40,920 nucleotides of DNA from a virus, in the IMG/VR virus record IMGVR_UViG_3300036791_000873, positions 1 through 40,920 of that record; one strand, 5' to 3'. The notes below the pieces were generated by a model. That model was given only the letters and a program-made list of their open reading frames with translations. It did no database searches and was not told the origin of the DNA. Positions within the stretch are counted from its first letter, which is position 1, and each line of letters opens with the position of its first letter. The position numbers and the translations under genes were made by a program. Positions 36,125-40,920 of the stretch are shown one piece after another.

Positions 36125-36475
36125 CTATACCTCCACCCGCTCCGTTGGGGCCAGCTCCGCCAGCCTCCGCTTCAGCCGTTCGTTCTCCTGCGCGATACGG
36201 GTTAGATCGGCTACCTGCGCCACAAATTGCTCGTCGGTCAGACCCTTCTTCATGGCCTTCTTCCACGCGCTGAAGAGAGCGCGGTCGGCAGGGGTTGATG
36301 GTTTCAGACAGTATCTACATTCTGACTGGTCTTGAAGGCTGCGAAAATAGTTCTTTCGCTCCTTAGTGCATTGCGGGCTACAGGTAACGGAGTCTTTCTT
36401 TCGCGTCGAGGGGATGGGCTTGGAGCACATCACGCATTTCACCTGAACGCCGGTGTAGTGGTCAGTTCTTGCCAT
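36125..36475 (-). CDS. Zinc-finger protein with coiled-coil tail
   Basis: A 116-residue protein. Two cysteine pairs in the N-terminal half (CVMCSK, CSPQCTK) form a treble-clef-like zinc site, with a third CRYC later; the C-terminal part is a helix (ARENERLKRRLAEL-like heptads). It resembles the DNA-binding N-terminal part of some HNH or RusA-associated proteins. Its 5' end overlaps the RusA-like gene by 14 bp. The 62 bp downstream may hold the end of another tiny frame. Confidence 0.65.
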   Translation of the reverse strand: MARTDHYTGVQVKCVMCSKPIPSTRKKDSVTCSPQCTKERKNYFRSLQDQSECRYCLKPSTPADRALFSAWKKAMKKGLTDEQFVAQVADLTRIAQENERLKRRLAELAPTERVEV

Positions 36476-36905
36476 TGATTCGCCTCACTCGGTATTCGGT
36501 GCGGGGATTGCCGCGCTGGTCTTTGTGGACGATGCAGCGCGAGGCGGAGCCGTCCACGGCGGCGTCGGTGTGGATGGCTCCGGCCTTCACCAGTGCGTCG
36601 AGGCCTGCCTTCCAGAAATTATCGAAGTCTCCCCGGCCCCTGGGCGGGAGAAACACGTCGATGGTAACTCCGTACTGGCTGCGGCGCCGTTCGGCGTCGG
36701 TCTCCGGCGCCACCGTCTCTCCCCGCAGGAAGATGGCCACGGCGTCATAGTAGGCCTTGGCCTCTTTGGTGAGCTTGAAGCCCATGTGAAGGCCTCCGTC
36801 GCGGCCGATATATTTGCAGGGTTTTTTATAGTGATTCCCGCTCGGCGGTATCAGGTAGGGAACGGTGAAGCGAAGTTCTTTTAGAGCTTCTGGTGCAATC
36901 TCCAT
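36462..36905 (-). CDS. rusA: RusA-like Holliday junction resolvase
   Basis: A 147-residue homologue of RusA-type endodeoxyribonucleases, which cut Holliday junctions and branched DNA during recombination and before packaging. Seen: an N-terminal strand with IPPSGN (19-24), the metal-binding region LPPRGRGDFDNFWKAGLDAL (86-105) with its D-x-D-N, and AGAIHTDAAVDG (108-119), where RusA has a further catalytic Asp. ATG 36905 lies close to a -10-like TATTAT on the minus strand, so the message may have a very short leader. First gene of the long minus-strand block. Confidence 0.8.
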   Translation of the reverse strand: MEIAPEALKELRFTVPYLIPPSGNHYKKPCKYIGRDGGLHMGFKLTKEAKAYYDAVAIFLRGETVAPETDAERRRSQYGVTIDVFLPPRGRGDFDNFWKAGLDALVKAGAIHTDAAVDGSASRCIVHKDQRGNPRTEYRVRRINGKN

Positions 36906-36933
36906 AATGCTGTCATAATAGCACCACTATGAC
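36906..36933. promoter_or_regulatory. Divergent promoter region with palindrome
   Basis: The gap between two divergent genes is only 23 bp. It holds GTCATA-N10-TATGAC (36912-36933), which runs into the plus-strand ATG. CATAAT (plus) and TATTAT (minus) could serve as -10 elements, leaving almost no 5' leader on either side. The RHH gene starting here could repress both genes. Confidence 0.5.
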
Positions 36934-37174
36934 GACTTCTTCAAAGATAAGAGGCGGGGCGCCTCGGCCGGATCGCTACTCGGATAAAACCGGGGGCAAG
37001 ATGCGCCAGACGCTCCGCCTGAGTCCCGAACAGAACCAGCTCCTCCGCGATGCTTCGGAAGAGGAGGGTCTGTCTATCAATAGTTGGGCCATCCGCATCC
37101 TGGTCAAAGCGGCCAGAGCGCAACTCACCACCACCACCAAACTAAAAACACGAAAGCGAGTAAAAATTGGCTAA
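36929..37174 (+). CDS. Ribbon-helix-helix regulator-like protein
   Basis: An 81-residue basic protein. RQTLRLSPEQNQLLRDASEE and GLSINSWAIRILVKAA give the strand-helix-helix of RHH DNA-binding proteins (HicB/Arc-type). Disordered basic ends flank it. No ribosome binding site precedes ATG 36929, so a leaderless message is possible, or initiation at the internal MRQTLR. Likely a transcriptional regulator of the divergent pair. Confidence 0.7.
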   Translation: MTTSSKIRGGAPRPDRYSDKTGGKMRQTLRLSPEQNQLLRDASEEEGLSINSWAIRILVKAARAQLTTTTKLKTRKRVKIG

Positions 37175-37346
37175 ACAGACTGTCTCTCAGGCATCCACGA
37201 AGGCTCCGCTCATCCCCAAGTCCACCGATCCCCGCGCGGAGTTGTTCTATCTGCTGGGTAAGGTTGCCGGCACAGAAGAGGGGCCACGCATCTGCGAAAT
37301 TGTTATCGAACACTTGATGATGAAGCCAACGGAGGTCTCCGCATGA
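37167..37346 (+). CDS. 59-residue unknown protein
   Basis: TTG start overlapping the previous stop (TTGGCTAA). Sequence begins AKQTVSQASTKAPLIPKSTD, then AELFYLLGKVAGTEEG and EIVIEHLMMKP. The helical C-terminal half is protein-like, and it overlaps the next gene by ATGA, which argues for coding. No other start codon lies closer. Unknown function. Confidence 0.5.
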   Translation: MAKQTVSQASTKAPLIPKSTDPRAELFYLLGKVAGTEEGPRICEIVIEHLMMKPTEVSA

Positions 37347-37513
37347 CGACAGAAGAACGCCTCGATGCCGTTGCTATGAATCTTGAACTGGTCTCGCGTG
37401 AGTTGCAGATGCTTACCGGACTGGTTCATCAGACCACCACCAACGTCGAGAGACTGGCCCTGGTTGCGGAGAGTCATAATCGGCGTATTTCGCAGTTGGA
37501 GGATGGGAAGTAA
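37343..37513 (+). CDS. 56-residue coiled-coil protein
   Basis: MTTEERLDAVAMNLELVSRE and following residues form one amphipathic helix over nearly the full length. ATG overlaps the previous stop; the following gene begins one base after its stop (TAAATG). Similar in make-up to the small coiled-coil protein at 7209-7418. Function unknown. Confidence 0.6.
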   Translation: MTTEERLDAVAMNLELVSRELQMLTGLVHQTTTNVERLALVAESHNRRISQLEDGK

Positions 37514-37834
37514 ATGGCCACTTTTCTTTACACCCCGGAGCCAGACGAGCAAATCAGGATGGTCAAGCCCAGGGGCGATTTCTGGACGCCGGCGGAGCTG
37601 CAAGCTCTGGTCGGCGGTTCCACCGCAGTCGTCAGCACCATTGACGGGCGGCGGATGGTCATAAACGATATGGGGAAGCTCTTGGAGCTTCCCCTCAACA
37701 AACAGGCAACCCGCATCTACCTTCATGGCCGCACTGATCCAATCGTCGGGCCGGCCGTCGTCGCTGATTCGAGGGAGGAGTTGAACTATGGAGACACCGG
37801 AGTATATGGCGATTATGGAGGCCTGGGCGGATGA
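37514..37834 (+). CDS. DUF3846-like protein
   Basis: A 106-residue protein. IRMVKPRGDFWTPAELQALV (14-33) and VINDMGKLLELPLNKQATRI (49-68), then RTDPIVGPAVVA, follow the pattern of DUF3846 proteins, common small proteins of phages and mobile elements with no established function. ATG follows the upstream stop directly; GGAGGATGGGAAG is upstream. Its 3' end overlaps the next gene by 47 bp. Confidence 0.75.
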   Translation: MATFLYTPEPDEQIRMVKPRGDFWTPAELQALVGGSTAVVSTIDGRRMVINDMGKLLELPLNKQATRIYLHGRTDPIVGPAVVADSREELNYGDTGVYGDYGGLGG

Positions 37835-38138
37835 GACGGATGGCGTTCACGAAGCCTTCAGGTCTCTCTTTCCCAGCACCACGGAGGGGTACATGAAGTT
37901 CCTCTTCGCGCTGCATTACATGGCGATGGCGGAGTGTTGTCAGCGCAAGATTTCACCGGAGGCTTTCCTGCAAATCGTTCCCGCCATCGTGGGCCACTGG
38001 TTCAATGCCGGGAAGCCGGAGGGTGTGGAATTGCTGTGCATAACTGGTTTCGATATGGAGACCCTGAAGGAGCGGCTGGCGGAGGCTATGCGCGATAAAC
38101 CGCTGGATATGGGCGAAAAACCCTCAAGTGACGCTTGA
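37788..38138 (+). CDS. Unknown protein
   Basis: A 116-residue, mostly helical protein (MKFLFALHYMAMAECCQRKI in the middle). GGAGG precedes its ATG within the end of the DUF3846-like gene. The stop codon lies in an 8-bp hairpin (38121-38141). No family recognised. Confidence 0.6.
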   Translation: METPEYMAIMEAWADETDGVHEAFRSLFPSTTEGYMKFLFALHYMAMAECCQRKISPEAFLQIVPAIVGHWFNAGKPEGVELLCITGFDMETLKERLAEAMRDKPLDMGEKPSSDA

Positions 38139-38141
38139 GGG
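38121..38141 (-). terminator. Hairpin at gene end, possible minus-strand terminator
   Basis: CCCTCAAG-TGACG-CTTGAGGG, a perfect 8-bp stem. TTTTT follows only on the minus strand; on the plus strand GGAGTATC follows. It may stop leftward transcription from the right end or mark the mRNA end. Confidence 0.4.
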
Positions 38142-38275
38142 GGAGTATCTGCTCCGTTAACTTGTTGTAGATGTTAATCTTGCGGTATTCTGGCACTCTT
38201 AGTTTTTCCCAAAGCTTGCGGCGGCGGGGGACTAAAGCGTGTGGCTAAGACGCGGGTCGCTCCTGCGTTAATGGT

Positions 38276-38301
38276 GGGGGAAGGCAATCTCCCCTTCCCC
38301 C
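38276..38301 (+). promoter_or_regulatory. GC-rich hairpin before a small ORF
   Basis: GGGGGAAGG and CCTTCCCCC pair around an 8-nt loop, 8 bases before the AAAGGAG of the ORF at 38324. A weak promoter (TTGTTG ... TATTCT) may lie near 38163-38192. The wider gap 38139-38323 has no other gene. Confidence 0.45.
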
Positions 38302-38323
38302 TCTGCCCACAAAGGAGATTTTT

Positions 38324-38482
38324 ATGTGCAGTACCCACGAGTTTCGTAGTTTTGAAGTTTTTTCCGGGTTTCAGAAGAGAGGCGGATCATGCGCGAATGT
38401 GGCGCGGGTCGCGCCGATTTTTTTTGAGATTAGGGGCTGGGCGTTCCACCTTGCCCTGAACAATGAAGTGGGGATGAGTTAA
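38324..38482 (+). CDS. Possible 52-residue protein across a terminator
   Basis: Starts MCSTHEFRSFEVFSGFQKRG behind a strong AAAGGAG six bases upstream. The frame passes straight through the GC hairpin and T-run at 38401-38424, giving VARVAPIFFEIRGW. The ribosome binding site favours translation; the terminator in the middle argues for a truncated or unused message. Uncertain. Confidence 0.35.
   Translation: MCSTHEFRSFEVFSGFQKRGGSCANVARVAPIFFEIRGWAFHLALNNEVGMS
38401..38425 (+). terminator. Rho-independent terminator
   Basis: GGCGCG-GGT-CGCGCC followed by GATTTTTTTTG, a textbook terminator for plus-strand transcription from the 36929-38138 operon. A second pair, GGGGATGAG (38470-38478) with CTCATCCCC (38506-38514), lies downstream. 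Confidence 0.85.
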
Positions 38483-38602
38483 CCCTTGGGGTCTCCCCCT
38501 CGGCGCTCATCCCCATTCAAATTTCAACTGTGAGAACTGGCCGGAATTCCAGGTCTCACCCTAACAGCACTGCTTTTTCAGCCCCGAGAACTTAAACCCC
38601 TT

Positions 38603-38620
38603 ACTCGTTGTCATACGAGT
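38603..38620 (+). promoter_or_regulatory. Palindrome upstream of the initiator-like gene
   Basis: ACTCGT-TGTCAT-ACGAGT, a perfect 6-bp inverted repeat 35 bp before the GTG start. It contains a -35-like TTGTCA, but I see no good -10 at the right distance. The gap 38515-38654 is otherwise featureless. Confidence 0.45.
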
Positions 38621-38654
38621 GATACAAGAGAGCTTCGCGCTCAGGAGTTACCCT

Positions 38655-39422
38655 GTGAGCACTATAGCAGAATTGCCAGTCCTGCAAGCAAAAAATAATG
38701 ATGAAAACGCGCCAAAGTCACTTAGATTACACAAGTTTGAGGGTGGGGTTACTAGCAAGGTACGGGAGGGTCGGCACTTCGTTAAATCCCCTGTCGACCT
38801 GAACCGCGTCATTAGCAGCTCCAGGGATCGGGACACCTACCTGTTCCTCAATCGCTTCTGCTGGGGCGGGAGTCGCCACTTCCGGCGCGGTGTGCAATTC
38901 ATGGTGCGGGAGAGCGGGATCTGCAAGCCAACCCTGATGAGGAGCTTCTCACGATTGGAGAAATTGGGGATTTTGACGCGCCGGAAGGATTGGCGTGGGA
39001 GCGGCCACACCCACTACCACCTGGTACTCATTGACGAGGCTTTTTTTGCCGCAAAAGTGAGACCCAGGCTGTCTCAAATTGAGACCCCCACAGATAAGAA
39101 GATTAAAAAGCTTAAAAAACTAAAAAAACAACTACCCTGCGTTCCGCAGCTCCCCCGCGCTGAAGCGCGGAAGAAGAGTTCACTTCCAGAACCACGCAAA
39201 AGCCTAGCTCGTAGCCGGCACTGGCAGCGGGTACGTGGAGACCATCGCAACTGGAGGGAATGGCGTATGGCTAAGGCTTTGGAGCGGAACAGTATAGCGA
39301 CACGCAAGCAAGTGGGGGTGTTTGAACCCCCTCCACCACACGATTTTATGGCGAGTGCCGAAGACGCTCTGTACTGCGAAAAATGTGGATTTGGGAGAGG
39401 GGCGGAGCACCATGAAGCTTGA
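38655..39422 (+). CDS. Winged-helix replication-initiator-like protein
   Basis: A 255-residue protein from GTG 38655 (GGAG seven bases upstream). Residues 60-125 ([40 protein letters not shown], then HYHLVL) form a helix-turn-helix with wing, as in RepA/DnaD/O-type phage initiators. A lysine-rich linker ([11 protein letters not shown], 148-158) joins a basic, arginine-rich C-terminal half that ends in a CEKCGF zinc pair. It could bind an origin and recruit host helicase (inference). The linker is encoded by an A-rich run with a slippery heptamer and strong downstream hairpins. Overlaps the next gene by 11 bp. Confidence 0.65.
   Translation: MSTIAELPVLQAKNNDENAPKSLRLHKFEGGVTSKVREGRHFVKSPVDLNRVISSSRDRDTYLFLNRFCWGGSRHFRRGVQFMVRESGICKPTLMRSFSRLEKLGILTRRKDWRGSGHTHYHLVLIDEAFFAAKVRPRLSQIETPTDKKIKKLKKLKKQLPCVPQLPRAEARKKSSLPEPRKSLARSRHWQRVRGDHRNWREWRMAKALERNSIATRKQVGVFEPPPPHDFMASAEDALYCEKCGFGRGAEHHEA
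39122..39170 (+). promoter_or_regulatory. Candidate -1 frameshift signal
   Basis: In-frame slippery heptamer A-AAA-AAA (39122-39128), 8-nt spacer, hairpin CTGCG-TTC-CGCAG (39137-39149), then hairpin CCGCGCT-GA-AGCGCGG (39155-39170). A -1 shift would add eleven codons and stop at TGA 39161-39163, giving a 169-residue form with the winged helix but no C-terminal half. Confidence 0.4.
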
Positions 39423-39990
39423 ATCTTTGCGTACCATAGCCCTAAAAATGGACGAACTAAAAGAACATGGCCAGGTTTTCCCGGCTAAACGACCAGAGGG
39501 GGCTGGGCTTATCTGCTGGTACTGTGGAGTAAAACTATATTTCATAATTCCTAACCCGGAATGGCAGTGTACGGACTGTAAGGGAACAGGTTTTGCTTAT
39601 GCCAGCGAGGGAAATGGCCCCTGTTATAAGTGTGGTGGCGGCGGGAAACCAATCGCTTGGACACCGGAAGTACGACCTGACCGATATGTGCGGGATCATG
39701 TTATCCCGCGTAGTCGAGGCGGCAGCAACCGAACAGAGAATCTTGTGGATTGCTGCTGGAATTGTAATAGTAGGAAAGGAAGCAAAACGCTGGAAGAATT
39801 TCGAGTTTACCTGTCAAGAGAAAACGACCTCGGTAGGCTCCATGATGAGCTTCGTCAGTGGGAGGAGAGCCGAGTTCTATGTGAGTCTGACCGGGACGTG
39901 ATAGCTAAATGCCGGCGACTTCTGACGGCTCCTCCGGTGATTAGATTCTATGGAGAGGGAAGAGAATATGAAGGATCGGCTGGGGAATGA
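39412..39990 (+). CDS. HNH endonuclease 3 with zinc knuckles
   Basis: A 192-residue protein from ATG 39412. The N-terminal half carries CWYC (35-38), CTDCKGTG (53-60) and CYKCGGGG (71-78), DnaJ-like knuckles; the nuclease core is [13 protein letters not shown] (94-106), ENL (109-111) and CWNCN (115-119). Such proteins are often recombination or restriction-linked nucleases rather than homing enzymes. It overlaps the initiator-like gene out of frame by 11 bp and is part of the same transcript. Confidence 0.85.
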   Translation: MKLESLRTIALKMDELKEHGQVFPAKRPEGAGLICWYCGVKLYFIIPNPEWQCTDCKGTGFAYASEGNGPCYKCGGGGKPIAWTPEVRPDRYVRDHVIPRSRGGSNRTENLVDCCWNCNSRKGSKTLEEFRVYLSRENDLGRLHDELRQWEESRVLCESDRDVIAKCRRLLTAPPVIRFYGEGREYEGSAGE

Positions 39991-40261
39991 GCTGAAGGTC
40001 GGGAACAAGGTTTTGATTCACTTGCCGGATTCCTCGATCTTCGGCTATGTGGCCCAGGTGGAGGGCGGCGGTCTCATCACCGGAGTCCGTGGCGTCAAGG
40101 GCGGAGCAACCCAGACGCCGGGGCGGATTCTGGTGTCGTGTGTGATAGCGTTGCCGGTTCACCCGGAGGTGGGACAAGTGGCGGAGTTGGTGCGGGTGTA
40201 TGACCCAGACAAGCATGAGGAGCTTGGTGAGGGTGGGATGCAACTCATCAAGCCTAATTGA
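39968..40261 (+). CDS. Small SH3-like protein, unknown
   Basis: A 97-residue protein ([20 protein letters not shown], then [14 protein letters not shown]). The 'G..l..Gd.V' opening and beta-rich strand pattern suggest a small SH3/KOW-like barrel. ATG 39968 has GGAAGAG upstream; it overlaps the HNH 3 gene by 23 bp. Role unknown. Confidence 0.6.
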   Translation: MKDRLGNELKVGNKVLIHLPDSSIFGYVAQVEGGGLITGVRGVKGGATQTPGRILVSCVIALPVHPEVGQVAELVRVYDPDKHEELGEGGMQLIKPN

Positions 40262-40264
40262 GTG

Positions 40265-40279
40265 TGGGGAGTGTTCCCA
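40265..40279. repeat. REP-like palindrome, copy 5
   Basis: TGGGGAGTGTTCCCA (inverted relative to copy 1), 23 bp before the start of HNH gene 4. With copy 6 it flanks that gene. Confidence 0.55.
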
Positions 40280-40302
40280 GCATCGTAGAGCAGGGGATAG
40301 CG

Positions 40303-40764
40303 ATGCCGGACGCGGCCTATAGGCTGATTCGTGTGGGGTCGGGGCTGGGGCGTCATGGCCGGCGCATGGCGATAGTGGATGAGGCCGATTATGCGGAGCT
40401 GGCGTGGCGGAACTGGAGCCTGAAGCGCGGCGACGGCGGAAACTACTACGCAACGACGAGCTGCCGGGGCGAATCAGTTGAGATGCACCGTCTCATCCTC
40501 GGCGTGAGTGATCCGGGCGTGTACGTCGATCACCTGGATGGGTTCGGGCTGAATAACAGGCGGTACAACCTCAATCCGACGACGCCAAAGGGTAATATGG
40601 AGACGAAGAAGCGTTGGCGCATCGAGCGGCGGCGGTCTGGAGTCTATGAAGTCGTGGTGAGGGCTGCGGATGGCTCAGAATCGGTCTTGGGGCCGTATCA
40701 AAGCTACTCGGAGGCCCATGATGAGCGGTACAGCAAGCGGGACTATTGGGGGCTGTGGGGATAG
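40303..40764 (+). CDS. HNH endonuclease 4
   Basis: A 153-residue homing-type nuclease related to the gene at 32666: AYRLIRVGSGLGRHGRRMAI then VDEADYAEL, the HNH core VEMHRLILG (59-67) and VDHLDGFGLNNRRYNL (75-90), and a shortened AP2-like end (SGVYEVVVRAADGSESVLG, then SYSEAHDERY). ATG 40303 has GGGGA upstream; an in-frame TTG at 40258 is less likely. It is bracketed by two REP-like palindromes, which suggests insertion as a unit. Last gene in the window. Confidence 0.85.
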   Translation: MPDAAYRLIRVGSGLGRHGRRMAIVDEADYAELAWRNWSLKRGDGGNYYATTSCRGESVEMHRLILGVSDPGVYVDHLDGFGLNNRRYNLNPTTPKGNMETKKRWRIERRRSGVYEVVVRAADGSESVLGPYQSYSEAHDERYSKRDYWGLWG

Positions 40765-40770
40765 TTCCCA
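40756..40770. repeat. REP-like palindrome, copy 6
   Basis: TGGGGATAGTTCCCA, overlapping the HNH gene 4 stop and extended by one base pair each side (GTGGG/CCCAC). Confidence 0.55.
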
Positions 40771-40920
40771 CAAAAACATAAAAGTGGGGTAGAGGTAGAC
40801 CGTGAAAGTGCCACGGAGGGTAGAAGTGCGCCCAGAAAACAAGCAAAATAAAAAAGAGAGTAGTAAGCAGAAAGGAAAAATGTTAGTATAGGCAAAGAAA
40901 AATAATGTAAATAAATAAAT
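40771..40920. other. AT-rich, purine-biased right end without genes
   Basis: 150 bp, A- and G-rich on the plus strand with few T and C, ending in TAAATAAATAAAT. No ORF of quality, no terminator and no repeat of the left end is visible. If the genome is circular or circularly permuted, this would abut the AT-rich first 60 bp and the tandem repeats. Confidence 0.55.

Noticed and set aside
39941-40453. Minus-strand ORF over the 39968 and 40303 genes
   Set aside because: Opposes two genes, one with a clear HNH core.
1-40920. Terminal direct repeats or tRNA genes
   Set aside because: No matching sequence at the two ends and no cloverleaf with CCA-type end was found by eye; a program search would be needed to exclude them.

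Overview
The window is almost certainly a complete or nearly complete genome of a tailed phage with podovirus-type organisation, about 41 kb and GC-rich. The support is an ordered late module read on the minus strand from right to left: terminase large subunit (32607-30853), portal (30519-28399), scaffold-like protein (27779-26919), N4-gp56-type major capsid protein (26902-25580), two related tail-tube/adaptor-like proteins (23681-22671 and 22351-21629), a nozzle-like 1002-residue protein (21636-18628), internal-virion-like proteins (17676-12689), a candidate lysis pair (11933-11341) and tail fibre genes (11331-7860) ending in a terminator at 7801-7836. No DNA polymerase, primase, RNA polymerase, integrase or repressor of a known family is visible. 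The host cannot be fixed from sequence; codon use, REP-like palindromes and the fibre C-terminus would fit a GC-rich soil bacterium such as an acidobacterium, which is only a guess.

Layout: 1-336 holds tandem repeats, a REP-like palindrome and a promoter. 337-3752 (+) is an early block of about ten small genes led by a clamp-loader-like AAA+ ATPase; several share a hairpin leader. 3821-7759 (-) is a tightly coupled operon (ATGA/GTGA overlaps) with an SMC/Rad50-like ATPase. 7860-36905 (-) is the late block, with small unknown genes and a RusA-like resolvase at its promoter-proximal end. It is interrupted by plus-strand inserts: a conserved phage gene behind paired palindromes (17781-18380), a highly structured RNA unit (22402-22655) and two HNH endonuclease genes (24830-25531, 32666-33181). 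36929-40764 (+) carries an RHH regulator, small genes, a winged-helix replication-initiator-like protein and two further HNH genes. The right end is AT-rich and purine-biased.

The most notable observation is a compact 243-nt group I intron (25837-25595, minus strand) close to the 3' end of the major capsid gene. P1, P3-P9.1 and P10 can all be drawn by hand, and removing it leaves an in-frame capsid C-terminus. The intron has no ORF, but a free-standing HNH gene lies on the opposite strand 48 bp beyond the short second exon, a layout that suggests collaborative homing. That HNH gene and the one inserted beside the terminase share a folded RNA leader that encloses the ribosome binding site and start codon. 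Other signals are a five-copy hairpin leader on early genes, a multi-hairpin plus-strand RNA between two tail genes, paired 15-bp palindromes 32 bp apart, and a possible -1 frameshift site in the initiator-like gene.
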